Source: Pseudoxanthomonas mexicana (GTDB taxonomy: Bacteria; Pseudomonadota; Gammaproteobacteria; Xanthomonadales; Xanthomonadaceae). Taken from it: a stretch of 64,000 nucleotides of DNA. A model generated the notes under the pieces. The model saw nothing but the letters and a program-made list of their open reading frames with translations. It did no database searches and was not told the DNA's origin. The stretch is from the NCBI RefSeq assembly GCF_001556105.1, contig NZ_LSIF01000008.1:1-64000 (forward strand), written 5' to 3'. Shown piece after piece: positions 41,865-51,415 of this stretch. A program made the translations under genes and the position numbers. Within the stretch, counting starts at the first letter, position 1. Every line of letters starts with the position of its first letter.

Positions 41865-44600
41865 ATGGCGCCCACCGCATCGCACATCCTGTCCACCAAG
41901 TTCAGGCCTCCGACGCACCTGGCGGACGCCATCGATCGTCCGCGCCTGACACTTCCCCTCCTCGATTCCCTGCCCAAGGTGGTGCTGGTGATCGCCGCGG
42001 CAGGCTTCGGCAAGACCACCCTCGTCGCGCAGTTCCACGCCAGGCTGGGCGCGAACGCGGTGTGGCTGTCGCTCGATCGCAACGACCAGGACCCCTTCAC
42101 GTTCGTCCGCCACCTGATCGCCGCCCTCAACCGCGGCCAGCCCGTCGTTTCAGCAGCCACCGAGAGCTTCGTGGAAGGCCGCGGCGAGACGCTCGATGTC
42201 GGCGAGCTGACCATCAGGCTCGCCAACGACCTGGAAAAACTCGAAGACCATCGCGTGCTGTTCTTCGACGACTACTACCTGGCGGAAACGCCGGGCATCA
42301 ACGACCTCGTCCATCACCTGATCGAATACGCGTCGCCCCGGCTGCATGTCGTGATCGCCAGCCGCGTGCTGCCGGCCCTGCCCATCGCCCGCTACCGCGC
42401 GAGCAATCGCGTGCGCGAGCTGGGTGCCAACGACCTGACGTTCAGTCCGAGCGAGGCACAGGCCTTCCTCCATCGCACACACGGGCTGGAACTGGCGCCG
42501 CGCGAACTCGACCTGCTGGTCCGGCATACCGAAGGCTGGGGCGTGGGCCTGCAACTGGCGAGCCTCTTCCTGAAGCACAGCCGTGATCCGAAGGATGCGA
42601 TCCACACCTTGTCCGGCGACACGCGCGACATTGCGGACTACCTGGCGACCGAGGTGGTACGACGCTTGCCGCCGGAGATCCAGCAGTTCCTGCTGTATTC
42701 GTCGATCCTCGACCGGATGAACGCGGAAATCTGCAACGCGCTGCTGGGCCGCGAGGATGCGCAGGCGATGATCGAACAGATCGAAACACGTGGCCTGTTC
42801 CTGTTCCCGCTCGACGCGAAACGGCGCTGGTATCGCTACCACCACCTGTTCCGCGACTTCCTGCGTGCGCAGCTCAGGCGCGACGCACCCGGCGTCGTCG
42901 CGGACCTGTACCGGGCCGCCAGCACGTGGCTCGACCAGTGGGGGCATTACGAGGAGGCCGTGAACATGGCCCTGGATGCCGGCGATTTCGAGCACGCGGC
43001 GGCGCTGGTGGAGCGCTCCGCGATCACCATGATCAAGCTGGGCCACGTGCCGCAGGTCGCACGCTGGATGCAGCGATTCCCCGCCCACGTGCTTGAGCAG
43101 AATCCGCGTCTGCCGCTCTACCAGTGCTGGGCCGCCGCGCACATGACGCAGGTCCACCACGCCGAAGTACTGTTGCAACGCCTGGAGGCCGCCATCGACA
43201 CGCTATGCCAGGGCTCGGCGCCGGCACGACAGTTTCTGCAGGCGGAAATCCACACGCTGCGCACGATCGTGGTGCTGTTCGCCGACGACATCGATCGCGC
43301 CGCCGAGATGGCGGCACGCTGCTTTCCCGATCATCCCGACTACTACTTCCTGTCCGGATGCATGAACAACGCCGCCGGCCTGGCGGCGCTGGCGCGGGGT
43401 GAGTTCGAGCGTGCGATGGACGCCTCCGTCAGGGCGGCGCACTTCCATTCCAACACCGACTGCTCGTATGGCGTCTGCTACAGCCATTGCGTCGCCGGAC
43501 TGACGCACCTGGCGCAGGGCAAACTCTCCGATGCACGCGCCCGCTTTTCCACCGCGATCCTCGTGGCCGTGCGCTCCAGCGGCGAGCGCTCCTTCAACGC
43601 GGCGATGCCCCGCGTGCTGATGGCGATGATCGATTACGAGATGGACGCGCTGGACGAGGCCTACGACATCCTGGAGGACGATCTCCCCTTCGTCGACGAA
43701 TGCGCCTACGTCGACATCCGCACTGGCGGCTTCCTGGCCATGGCCGGCGTGCTCGGCGCACGCGGCCGGATCCACGCGGCCCTCGCCTACCTCGACCAGG
43801 CGATCACCATCAACGTCGAAGCCGCCTTCGCCCGCACCTGCGCGCTGGCCAACAGCGAAAGCATCCGCTTGCGCATCATCGGCGGCGATGTGGTCGGCGC
43901 ACGGCGCTTCGCGCGCCACTCCGGGTTCGACGATGCCGTCACGGTACCGGCCACCTGGTCGCGCGTACCGGGACTGCGTGCCGTCAGCCAATGTCGCCTG
44001 CTCATCGCGGAAGGGCAGGCGCAGGCCGCCATCGCCCCCCTGCAGGCGCTGGCGCAGCTCGCCAGGATCGCCGAACGGCGCGCGCGCAAGATCCAGATCC
44101 TTTCCCTGCTGGTGGTGGCGCAGGCGCAGGACCATCAGATCGACGCCGCATTCGCCACCGCCGGCCGCGTGCTGACGCTGGGCGTCGACGAGGGCTTCAT
44201 CCGCAGCATCCTCGACCAGGGGCGCAGCGCTGGCGAAACCTTCATCGCCTTCGCCAGGGATCGGGCGCGGGTCGCGCGGCTCCCGGCCAGGGAAGCGGAC
44301 TACCTCGCGCGCATCTGCGCGGCCGCCGCGCGCCAGTATCCGGTCGACAGCGACATCGCCGCGCCGGGCCATGCCGCGACCGCCATCATCGTCAATGGCG
44401 TGCACGAATCGCTGACCGACCGCGAACTCAAGGTCCTGCGGCTGCTCGCCAGGGGCGCACCGAACACGCAGATCGGCGCCATGCTCTTCATCTCGGTCAA
44501 TACCGTGCGCTGGCACGTCGCCAACATCCTCAGCAAGCTGCAGGTGGAAAACCGTACGCAAGCCGCGGCGATGGCGCGTTCGCTGGGATTGGCGACGTAG
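41865..44600 (+). CDS. MalT-like LuxR-family ATP-dependent regulator (LAL/STAND)
   Basis: A 911-residue signal-transducing ATPase regulator. N-terminal STAND module: MAPTASHILSTKFRPPTHLADAIDRPRL is the MalT-type start, Walker A AAAGFGKTT (Lys50), Walker B VLFFDDYYL. Central TPR-like helical repeats of ~400 residues (e.g. AALVERSAITMIKLGHVPQVARWMQRFP) bind the inducer in MalT. The C-terminal LuxR helix-turn-helix is LTDRELKVLRLLARGAPNTQIGAMLFISVNTVRWHVANIL. Proteins of this design activate neighbouring transport or catabolic genes in response to a ligand; the TonB-dependent receptor 478 bp downstream is a plausible target. Another candidate target is the divergent UDP-sugar dehydrogenase. Confidence 0.94.
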   Translation: MAPTASHILSTKFRPPTHLADAIDRPRLTLPLLDSLPKVVLVIAAAGFGKTTLVAQFHARLGANAVWLSLDRNDQDPFTFVRHLIAALNRGQPVVSAATESFVEGRGETLDVGELTIRLANDLEKLEDHRVLFFDDYYLAETPGINDLVHHLIEYASPRLHVVIASRVLPALPIARYRASNRVRELGANDLTFSPSEAQAFLHRTHGLELAPRELDLLVRHTEGWGVGLQLASLFLKHSRDPKDAIHTLSGDTRDIADYLATEVVRRLPPEIQQFLLYSSILDRMNAEICNALLGREDAQAMIEQIETRGLFLFPLDAKRRWYRYHHLFRDFLRAQLRRDAPGVVADLYRAASTWLDQWGHYEEAVNMALDAGDFEHAAALVERSAITMIKLGHVPQVARWMQRFPAHVLEQNPRLPLYQCWAAAHMTQVHHAEVLLQRLEAAIDTLCQGSAPARQFLQAEIHTLRTIVVLFADDIDRAAEMAARCFPDHPDYYFLSGCMNNAAGLAALARGEFERAMDASVRAAHFHSNTDCSYGVCYSHCVAGLTHLAQGKLSDARARFSTAILVAVRSSGERSFNAAMPRVLMAMIDYEMDALDEAYDILEDDLPFVDECAYVDIRTGGFLAMAGVLGARGRIHAALAYLDQAITINVEAAFARTCALANSESIRLRIIGGDVVGARRFARHSGFDDAVTVPATWSRVPGLRAVSQCRLLIAEGQAQAAIAPLQALAQLARIAERRARKIQILSLLVVAQAQDHQIDAAFATAGRVLTLGVDEGFIRSILDQGRSAGETFIAFARDRARVARLPAREADYLARICAAAARQYPVDSDIAAPGHAATAIIVNGVHESLTDRELKVLRLLARGAPNTQIGAMLFISVNTVRWHVANILSKLQVENRTQAAAMARSLGLAT

Positions 44601-44837
44601 GCGCACCGGCCTCGTGAGATAGCCCGGCGGCTGCCGCGCTTCCAGGAACGCCGTGGCCGCCGATGTCGCGTTGCCGGCACGTTCGCGAGACGCGCACCTG
44701 CTGACCGTACGCGCCGCCGTCTCGCCACTGCGCCACTGAAGCAGAACGCGGGAGCGGGTGCCCCGTCCCGGCAGGCGAAAGCATCGCCGCCCGTCGCGCG
44801 CCGTCGCCCCGCTTATTCCCGAACCCGCATCGTCGGC

Positions 44838-44892
44838 GGTTACCTGCACATGCCGTCGCGCCATCTGCGCGATCGGTTACCTGCAGATGCCG
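44838..44892. promoter_or_regulatory. Direct repeats upstream of the TonB-dependent receptor gene
   Basis: GGTTACCTGCACATGCCG at 44838-44855 and GGTTACCTGCAGATGCCG at 44875-44892 are identical in 17 of 18 positions and spaced 37 bp start to start, in a 477-bp gene-free region after the LuxR-type regulator. Spacing close to 3.5 helical turns puts them on opposite faces. They are plausible operator sites for the regulator encoded immediately upstream. Confidence 0.5.
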
Positions 44893-45077
44893 CCGGGTTA
44901 TTGGTCGATCGCGGCGGCCACTCATAACGTGATTCCGCTGCGCAGTCGCAGGAGCGGAACCACAGCGATGTGTCGCGCACGAGGCCGCGTCCCGGGGAGG
45001 GGACGCCCGTGCGAGCGATTGCGCAGCAGCGCGGTTCGTCCGTGCCCCCACGCCGCCCTCAGCCAGGACCACCACCG

Positions 45078-48017
45078 ATGCCATTCCCCACCCTGCCCCG
45101 CGCTCCGCGGCAGGCGAGATCCTTCTCGACCTTTCCCGACCCGCACCGTCCTCTCCAGCGAACGCTCGTCGGCCTGCTCGTCGCCCAGGCGTTGAGCGTA
45201 CCCGCGCTGTCGCAGACCACCCCGCAGGCACCCGCCGGCGACACGCGTGCGGCCGCGTCGGCGACGCAACTCGATGCCGTCAGCGTGACCGGCTCGCGCA
45301 TTGCCGCGCTCGACTACGAAAGCACCAGCCCGCTCACCACGGTCTCGGCCGAGGACATCCGCGCCACCGGCACCAGCACGCTGGAGGAATCCCTCAACCA
45401 GCTGCCGCAACTCGGGCTGGGCGCCAACAAGACGAATGCGGGCTGGGGCGGCACCGGCCAGTCCACGCTCAACCTGCGCGGGCTGGGTGCACAGCGCAAC
45501 CTCGTCCTGCTCGATGGCCGGCGACTGCAACCGTCCACCACCGACAACGTCGTCGACATCAACGGCATCCCGAGCGCACTGATCGAGGGCGTCGAGATCA
45601 TCTCCGGCGGCGCATCGGCCGTGTACGGCTCGGATGCCATCGCGGGCGCGGTGAACGTGCGACTGAAGGACGATTTCGAAGGCGTCCGCTTCGATTCGCA
45701 GGTCTCGCAGTACGCGAAAGGCGATGGCGAGACCTCCGACCTCTCGCTGACCTTCGGCGGCAACTTCGCCGACGGTCGCGGCAATGCCGTGCTGTCGTTC
45801 TCGTGGACCGATCGCGAGGGCGTCGACTTCATGGCGCGCGAGTTCTTCCGCAAGAGTCCCGGCGGCACCGACTTCCGCATCCAGACCGGCACCTACGAAC
45901 TCGGCGCCAACCTGCCCAACCAGGCGGCGGTGGACCAGGTGTTCGCACAGTACGGCGCGGCGCCCGGGCGCGTTCCGGTCACCACCACCACCTACCTGGG
46001 CTTCAACGATGACGGCACGCTGTTCCTCGCGAACAAGGGGCCGTTCAACTGGCGCGGCTCGGACACGCTGCTGTCCAACACCGGCGCACAGCTCAACAAC
46101 CTCAACCAGGATTCGCTGATCCAGGTGCCGCTGGAACGGCATACCGCGTTCGGACGCGCCACCTTCCAGCTCACCGACGACGTGCAGGCCTACGGCCAGT
46201 TCAGCTGGTCCAACCTGCAGAGCTACGTCGCGGCCGAAGCGGGCAACGCCGGCATCAGCGTGCCGGCCGGCAATCCCTTCATCCCCGCCGACCTGCGCAC
46301 GATCCTCGCCTCTCGCGCCAACCCCGGCGCCAACTTCACCCTGCACAAGCGCTTCGGCGAAGCCGGCCCGCGCACCTTCGAGCGCGACTTCGACACGTGG
46401 CAGTTCGTCGTCGGCGCGCGCGGCCGAGTCGAGGCGCTCAACGGCAGCTGGGACGTCTACGCCAGCAAGGGCCGCACCGACGTCTCCGAGACCAGCAACG
46501 GTGCGGTCGTCACCCAGGCGTTGACCACGTTGATCAACGCGGCCGACGGCGGCGCCAGCCTGTGCGAAGGCGGCTACGACCCGTTCGGCGTCACCACGCT
46601 GTCGGATGCCTGCCGTCGCTACCTGGTGGCGACCACCAGCAGCCAGACGGTGTTCGAGCAGGAGGTGCTGGAAGCGAACCTGCAGGGTGGCCTGTTCGAT
46701 CTTCCCGCCGGCGAGGTGCGCTTCGCCGCCGGCCTGGGATGGCGGCGAAGCGGTTATGCGTTCCAGCCCGACCGCCTGCTGCAGCAGGGTGCCGTGGTCG
46801 GCTTGCCGGCCAAGGGCACCAGCGGCGGCAGCACCAGCGTCAAGGAGCTGTATGTCGAAGCGCTGGTGCCGGTGCTGTACGACGCACCGTTCGCGCACGC
46901 GCTGGACATCGGTGCGGCCTACCGCTATTCGGACTACGACCTGTCGGGCGGCGTCGATACCTACAAAGTCGATTTCACCTGGGCGCTGGTGCAGCACCTG
47001 CGCCTGCGCGGCAGTTACCAGCGTGCCGTGCGCGCGCCCAGCGTGGGCGAGCTGTACGTCGCCGCGCAGACCGAATCGAACGGCTACGGGCTGGTCGTCA
47101 ATGGCCAGGGCGATCAGTGCCAGACCGGCAGTCCACTGCGTACCGGCGCGAATGCCGCTGCCGTCGAGGCCCTGTGCCTGGCGCAGGGCATTCCCGCCCC
47201 GCTGCTGGACGGCTACGTCGATACGCAGCGCGAATCGCTGGCGACCATCGCCGGCAACGTCGGCCTGCAGCCCGAGACGGCCGACACCTATACGCTGGGC
47301 GTGGTGTGGTCGCCGGAGGGCAGCGGCTTCTCGCTCGCGGCGGACTGGTTCGACATCAAGGTCACCGATGTCATCGGCACGCTGACCTCGTCGCAGGTAC
47401 TGGCCTCGTGCTTCAACCAGGACGGCGCCAACCCGGGCTATGCCGTCGACAACTTCTATTGCCGGCAGATCCAGCGCAACGCCACCACCGGCCGCATCGA
47501 CAACATCTTCAAGCCCACCTACAACATGGGCAGCCTGCGCACGCAGGGCGTGGACCTGCAACTGGACTGGAGCCGGCAGTGGGAGGGCGGCGCAACGCTG
47601 CGCGCCAGTTCGGTGCTCGGCTGGGTCGACCGCTACGAGGTGCAGACGCTCAAGGGCGGCGTGGTCTACGACTACGCCGGCGCGGTCGGCTACGTGCCCG
47701 AGTGGAAGGCGGTCAGCCAGGTGCGCTACGGCCAGGGCGCGTTCGGCGGCGGCCTGCGCTGGCGCTACATCGGCGCGCAGCAGCACAGCTCGAAGGTGAC
47801 CAACCCGGCATCGACCACGCCCGGCGTGGACGCCTACCACTACTTCGACGCATTCGGCGACTGGACGCTCAGCGAACGCCTGTCGCTGCGCGCCGGCATC
47901 AACAACCTGCTGGACAAGGCACCGCCGCAGGTCGGCGGCACACCCGGCGCTACTAGCGCCAGCACCTACGACATCTTCGGCCGCCAGTACTTCGTTGGCC
48001 TGACGGCGACTTTCTGA
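45078..48017 (+). CDS. TonB-dependent outer-membrane receptor
   Basis: A 979-residue receptor. After the signal peptide (TLVGLLVAQALSVPALSQ) comes a TonB-box-like DAVSVTGSRIA, then the plug domain (SPLTTVSAEDIRATGTSTLEESLNQLP, LNLRGLGAQRNLVLLDGRRLQPS, IEGVEIISGGASAVYGSDAIAGAVNVRLKDDF). The 22-strand barrel occupies the remainder and ends with aromatic Phe (FVGLTATF), the barrel assembly signal. The plug class is that of Xanthomonad receptors for carbohydrates or oligopeptides; the ligand is unknown. An upstream in-frame ATG at 44970 would add 36 residues of low-complexity Arg/Pro sequence. The secreted protein gene at 48044 follows after 26 bp. Confidence 0.95.
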   Translation: MPFPTLPRAPRQARSFSTFPDPHRPLQRTLVGLLVAQALSVPALSQTTPQAPAGDTRAAASATQLDAVSVTGSRIAALDYESTSPLTTVSAEDIRATGTSTLEESLNQLPQLGLGANKTNAGWGGTGQSTLNLRGLGAQRNLVLLDGRRLQPSTTDNVVDINGIPSALIEGVEIISGGASAVYGSDAIAGAVNVRLKDDFEGVRFDSQVSQYAKGDGETSDLSLTFGGNFADGRGNAVLSFSWTDREGVDFMAREFFRKSPGGTDFRIQTGTYELGANLPNQAAVDQVFAQYGAAPGRVPVTTTTYLGFNDDGTLFLANKGPFNWRGSDTLLSNTGAQLNNLNQDSLIQVPLERHTAFGRATFQLTDDVQAYGQFSWSNLQSYVAAEAGNAGISVPAGNPFIPADLRTILASRANPGANFTLHKRFGEAGPRTFERDFDTWQFVVGARGRVEALNGSWDVYASKGRTDVSETSNGAVVTQALTTLINAADGGASLCEGGYDPFGVTTLSDACRRYLVATTSSQTVFEQEVLEANLQGGLFDLPAGEVRFAAGLGWRRSGYAFQPDRLLQQGAVVGLPAKGTSGGSTSVKELYVEALVPVLYDAPFAHALDIGAAYRYSDYDLSGGVDTYKVDFTWALVQHLRLRGSYQRAVRAPSVGELYVAAQTESNGYGLVVNGQGDQCQTGSPLRTGANAAAVEALCLAQGIPAPLLDGYVDTQRESLATIAGNVGLQPETADTYTLGVVWSPEGSGFSLAADWFDIKVTDVIGTLTSSQVLASCFNQDGANPGYAVDNFYCRQIQRNATTGRIDNIFKPTYNMGSLRTQGVDLQLDWSRQWEGGATLRASSVLGWVDRYEVQTLKGGVVYDYAGAVGYVPEWKAVSQVRYGQGAFGGGLRWRYIGAQQHSSKVTNPASTTPGVDAYHYFDAFGDWTLSERLSLRAGINNLLDKAPPQVGGTPGATSASTYDIFGRQYFVGLTATF

Positions 48018-48043
48018 TCCACCCCCCAACCCAAGGACATTGC

Positions 48044-48544
48044 ATGAAGACCCGACTGCTCACCGCCCTGGCCCTGTTGGCCCTCACCGTCGCTGGCATC
48101 CAGAGCGCCGCCGCGCAGGCCCTCGCCGGCCGCGGGCTGCCCGACCGGCCGCGTGTCGGCATCAGCTACTACAAGGTGCCGCCCGGCAAGCACGACGAAT
48201 GGCTGGCGCTGTACAAGAAGTGGCACCGCCCGATCATGGACGCGCAGATCAAGCACGGCAGCACCATCAGCAGCACGCTGTACGTGCTGAGCAGCCACCA
48301 GTTCGACGGCAAGTACGACTTCGTCATCGTCAGTGTGTCGCCCGCCGACGCCAAGCCGTATCCGGTCTCGCGTGGCGAACTGATCAAACAGTTGTTCCCG
48401 GACATCGAGGCCTACGTGGCGGGCGAACGTCGCCGCTGGGAGCTGACGGTGGACCATGCCGACTCCAGCCTGGTCGAAATCGACCTCAATGAGGAAACGC
48501 CGTCGGTCTACTACCCGCTCATCAACGGCAAGATCGTCAGGTAG
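48044..48544 (+). CDS. Secreted small protein, probable alpha/beta-barrel fold, paired with TonB receptor
   Basis: A 166-residue protein with a signal peptide (LLTALALLALTVAGIQSAAAQ). The segment ISYYKVPPGKHDEWLALYKKWHRPIMDAQIKHGSTIS resembles dimeric alpha/beta-barrel (NIPSNAP/EthD-like) modules, with FVIVSVSPADAKPYP and YYPLINGKI downstream. Function is unknown. It begins 26 bp after the TonB-dependent receptor and is very likely co-transcribed, so it may handle or bind the receptor's ligand in the periplasm. Confidence 0.75.
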   Translation: MKTRLLTALALLALTVAGIQSAAAQALAGRGLPDRPRVGISYYKVPPGKHDEWLALYKKWHRPIMDAQIKHGSTISSTLYVLSSHQFDGKYDFVIVSVSPADAKPYPVSRGELIKQLFPDIEAYVAGERRRWELTVDHADSSLVEIDLNEETPSVYYPLINGKIVR

Positions 48545-48616
48545 TCCGCTTCAATCCGGCGGCGATGGCCGATGCGCCGTCGCCGCCGGCCCACGGCCGC
48601 CCCGCGCGGCACGCCA

Positions 48617-49702
48617 TCACTGGCACTGGATCGGCCGCACCGTGCCCTCCAGCCGGCGCTGCTCGGCGGCGCTCAACCGGGGCAGGAAGTCGAAGCCGGT
48701 CGCATCCTCGATGGCATCGATGCTGACGGCGAAATCGTCGAGCTGGGAGTTCTCCGGCAACACCGCATTCGGCATCACCGCGGCCCACGCCTGCAGTACG
48801 TCGTCGGGCGTGCGATAGACCAGGATCTTCCACGTGTGCGTGGGGATCACCACGCCGTCGCCGATGGTGTCGACGGTGACGAACGCGACATCGCGTTCGT
48901 CGTAGATCATCGGCCCGCTGATCACCCACTTCGCCCCGCGCACCGGGCCGGTGGTCCGCGCGCACGCCTCCAGCCGCGCCCACTGTCCGCGATTCATCGA
49001 ACGGTGTTGCGGCACTGTATTGGAGAGGTAGAACGTGTCGGCGATGCGCGATTCGCTGCTGGAATGCGCTTCGGCGGGCGCCATGTGGCCGATGTCGATC
49101 GGGAACAGGCCCGCACGCGTGCGGTGCTGCGAGGAGCGGCTGTAGTCGCCCGGCACCGCACGCGCAAGGCGCAGTTGCGGATCTGCCTTGAACAACCGTG
49201 AGCCGCGCTCGACGTTGTTGCGCAGCGATGAGGTCGTGTAGGTCTCGCACACCCAGTACGGTGTCTTCAGGTCGGCGCTGTGCAGCAGCGCGTAGCCGGC
49301 ACGCACCACGCGCTCGGTGGGGCCGAACTCCACCCCGCGGCGCGGCACCGGTTCGCCGAACGGACACTGCGTGATCGCCACGCTGGCGGGTGCCGCCATC
49401 GCCGCGCGGGCGTTCGCCGGTGGTGGTGGCAGCGGCGCATCACCCGCGGCCATCGCCATCTCCGGCGCATCACCGGCCATCTCCGCCGCATCGTCCACCA
49501 TCGCCGTATCGGCATCGGCGTCGTTGAAGTGCGGCCGCGTGTGCGCGTCGTGCGGCACGCGGACCTGTACCTGCCGCACCTCGGACCGGTCACCGGATGC
49601 CGATCGCACCGCGCCGCGCGTGGTGCAACCAGCCACGGCCGCGCCCAGCAGAAGCAGCAGGGCGGCGCGCGGCCACACACGGACAAGCGAACGTGGACTC
49701 AT
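48617..49702 (-). CDS. DNA/RNA non-specific endonuclease-type lipoprotein
   Basis: A 361-residue lipoprotein. The signal ends LLLLLGAAVAGC (lipobox Cys26). Residues 30-105 are Asp/Ala/Pro-rich linker. The C-terminal ~230 residues match NUC1/EndoG-type non-specific nucleases: RTRAGLFPIDIGHMAPAEAH in place of the usual D-R-G-H motif, FYLSNTVPQHRSMNRGQWARLE with the metal-binding Asn, and IYDERDVAFVTVDTIGDGVVIPTHTWKI. The Arg of DRGH is Ile here; the His general base is kept. Anchoring a nuclease in the envelope suggests degradation of external nucleic acids, or it may be inactive. Confidence 0.85.
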   Translation of the reverse strand: MSPRSLVRVWPRAALLLLLGAAVAGCTTRGAVRSASGDRSEVRQVQVRVPHDAHTRPHFNDADADTAMVDDAAEMAGDAPEMAMAAGDAPLPPPPANARAAMAAPASVAITQCPFGEPVPRRGVEFGPTERVVRAGYALLHSADLKTPYWVCETYTTSSLRNNVERGSRLFKADPQLRLARAVPGDYSRSSQHRTRAGLFPIDIGHMAPAEAHSSSESRIADTFYLSNTVPQHRSMNRGQWARLEACARTTGPVRGAKWVISGPMIYDERDVAFVTVDTIGDGVVIPTHTWKILVYRTPDDVLQAWAAVMPNAVLPENSQLDDFAVSIDAIEDATGFDFLPRLSAAEQRRLEGTVRPIQCQ

Positions 49703-49847
49703 CGGGAACCTCCGGTTGCCTCATGGGAGGACGGTCGGTACCCCGACCGGGTGATTGCCTGCGCCGACCGCACAGGCTTCATCCGAAGACACGCTTGCAC
49801 CTGCGCGGACCGGCCACCAGATCGGTTTCAAGCCGACCACACCGCGA

Positions 49848-50864
49848 CTATCGGCCAGGCCGGAACTGTCCCCGTTCCACACCGTCGCGCCAGGTCGACG
49901 GCTGCGGCTGCCAGGGTCCGTCGCCGAGCACTGCCTCCACCAGATGCGCGACCGGAAAGCCGAGATGATGTTCGGCAGCCACGCCGCCATCCTGCGCATG
50001 CGCCTGCGCGACGAAGGCGCGGAAGGCGGCCTCGTCGCGTGCCGCCAGTGCGGTGATCTTCTTCGCCAGGTCATACGACAGGCGGTTGCCGTCATCGGTG
50101 GCGAGGAACGACTTGCCCGACCAGAACGCCTGGATGCTGTCGGCGTCCCAGTACGCGGCATGCTGCGCAGCGACTTCGTGCGGGAAATGGAGCTGCGCCT
50201 GCGGCGAAGCGAGCTGCGGGAACATCGTGTGCTCGGTGTTCACTGCCAACCCTTCGTTGAGCCACGCCGGAATGGGCAGGTGGGTCAGCAGGCAGTGCGT
50301 CAGTTCATGCGCGATGACGGGCTCCATCGCGTCGATCTGTTCCAGCGGCATCACGAAGTGACCGTAACCGGCCTGGATGAACATGCCCGACGACATCGCA
50401 TACTCGCCACCGTCCGGGTAGTAGTGGCCGACATAGTCGTAGTAGTCGTCCGGATCCTCGAACACCATCACCACGTGCCAGCCCCAGCCGCCATCGTCGG
50501 CCAACGCGCCGAGGTTGCGCAGGATGCGCGCACGCATGCGCTGGCACGTCGCCAGGAACACCTGCGCCGGACGCGGCTCCAGCGTGGACAGCAGCAGGAA
50601 ATCATCCGATCCGGTGACGTGGTAATCCGCACCCAGCGCATCGCGCAATGCCTCCAGCCAGGTCTCCGCCGCCGAATCCCAGTACGCGTGCGCCGCGTCG
50701 CCGCCGCGCGGAACGGTGTCGCCAGCGCCCTGATGTTCCCAATCGACGATCGGCAACCGCGTCTCGGCGAACCAGTGCATCTCCACCGGCACGCGCGGCC
50801 GCGCGATGGCGGTTGTCGTCGTGTCCGGGGAACGGGCGAACAGGCGTGTCAGGTGCTTGAGCAT
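49848..50864 (-). CDS. Gluzincin-type zinc metallopeptidase-like protein
   Basis: A 338-residue protein. H186-E-L-T-H190 with E204 (PIPAWLNEGLAV) forms a gluzincin zinc site. No signal peptide is apparent, so it is probably cytoplasmic. The upstream half contains tryptophan- and tyrosine-rich segments (WGWHVVMVFEDPDDYYDYVGHYYPDGGEYAMSSGMF) of the kind found in domesticated metallopeptidase families with unknown substrates. The peptidase activity is inferred from the motif only. Confidence 0.8.
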   Translation of the reverse strand: MLKHLTRLFARSPDTTTTAIARPRVPVEMHWFAETRLPIVDWEHQGAGDTVPRGGDAAHAYWDSAAETWLEALRDALGADYHVTGSDDFLLLSTLEPRPAQVFLATCQRMRARILRNLGALADDGGWGWHVVMVFEDPDDYYDYVGHYYPDGGEYAMSSGMFIQAGYGHFVMPLEQIDAMEPVIAHELTHCLLTHLPIPAWLNEGLAVNTEHTMFPQLASPQAQLHFPHEVAAQHAAYWDADSIQAFWSGKSFLATDDGNRLSYDLAKKITALAARDEAAFRAFVAQAHAQDGGVAAEHHLGFPVAHLVEAVLGDGPWQPQPSTWRDGVERGQFRPGR

Positions 50865-51018
50865 GGCGTCCGTGCTGGCGCGCCTCCGCGCCCGTGGTGG
50901 TCAGGAGATATCGTAGTCCGGAGAGGGCGGCGCCCTCCCCAGGGCGCGTCACCCGCTCACTAGACCACGCTTGCCCGCCACGAGCCAGTCCTTTCCCGGG
51001 CGCGCGAAACCGCTTCGC

Positions 51019-51384
51019 TCACCGCCGGCCGGCCATGTCCTCCAGCAGCTCGCAGATCAACCGGCGGCTCTGCCTGGTCAGGCGTCGCAGGCTGTCCAGG
51101 CAATGCGCTTCGAATTCGTCCATCGCGTACGTGACGGCGGATGTCTTGTCCGGCACCTCCGTGACGTTGGTGCCGCGCCCGGTCGCCAGCCACTCGAATG
51201 CGACCCTGGTGGCGACGGCGATGTTGGCCAGGTTCGATACGCTCGGCGTGGTGCCGCCTTCCGTCCGTTCCCATTGCGCCACCGCGCTGCGGTTGACGCC
51301 CGTGTGCCGGGCGAGTTGCGACTGGGTCAGCGACGCGCCCAACCGCGCGCGACGAATCCTGATGGCCATCGAAGCCCACATCAT
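51019..51384 (-). CDS. XRE-family helix-turn-helix transcriptional regulator
   Basis: A 121-residue regulator. The Cro/C1 helix-turn-helix occupies residues 7-65 (IRRARLGASLTQSQLARHTGVNRSAVAQWER, TPSVSNLANIAVATRVAFEWLATGRG). The tail is helical and may dimerise. The start at 51384 follows GGAG nine bases upstream; an ATG at 51369 would trim five residues. A perfect 10-bp inverted repeat lies 32-61 bp upstream, which suggests autoregulation. Confidence 0.88.
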   Translation of the reverse strand: MMWASMAIRIRRARLGASLTQSQLARHTGVNRSAVAQWERTEGGTTPSVSNLANIAVATRVAFEWLATGRGTNVTEVPDKTSAVTYAMDEFEAHCLDSLRRLTRQSRRLICELLEDMAGRR

Positions 51385-51415
51385 GTGTCATCTCCACTGC
51401 GATTGCGCCATCACC

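Noticed and set aside
44922..48029. 1035-codon open frame on the minus strand
   Set aside because: It is the antisense shadow of the TonB-dependent receptor gene: Arg/Gln/Val-rich with no family motif, as expected opposite a GC-rich gene.
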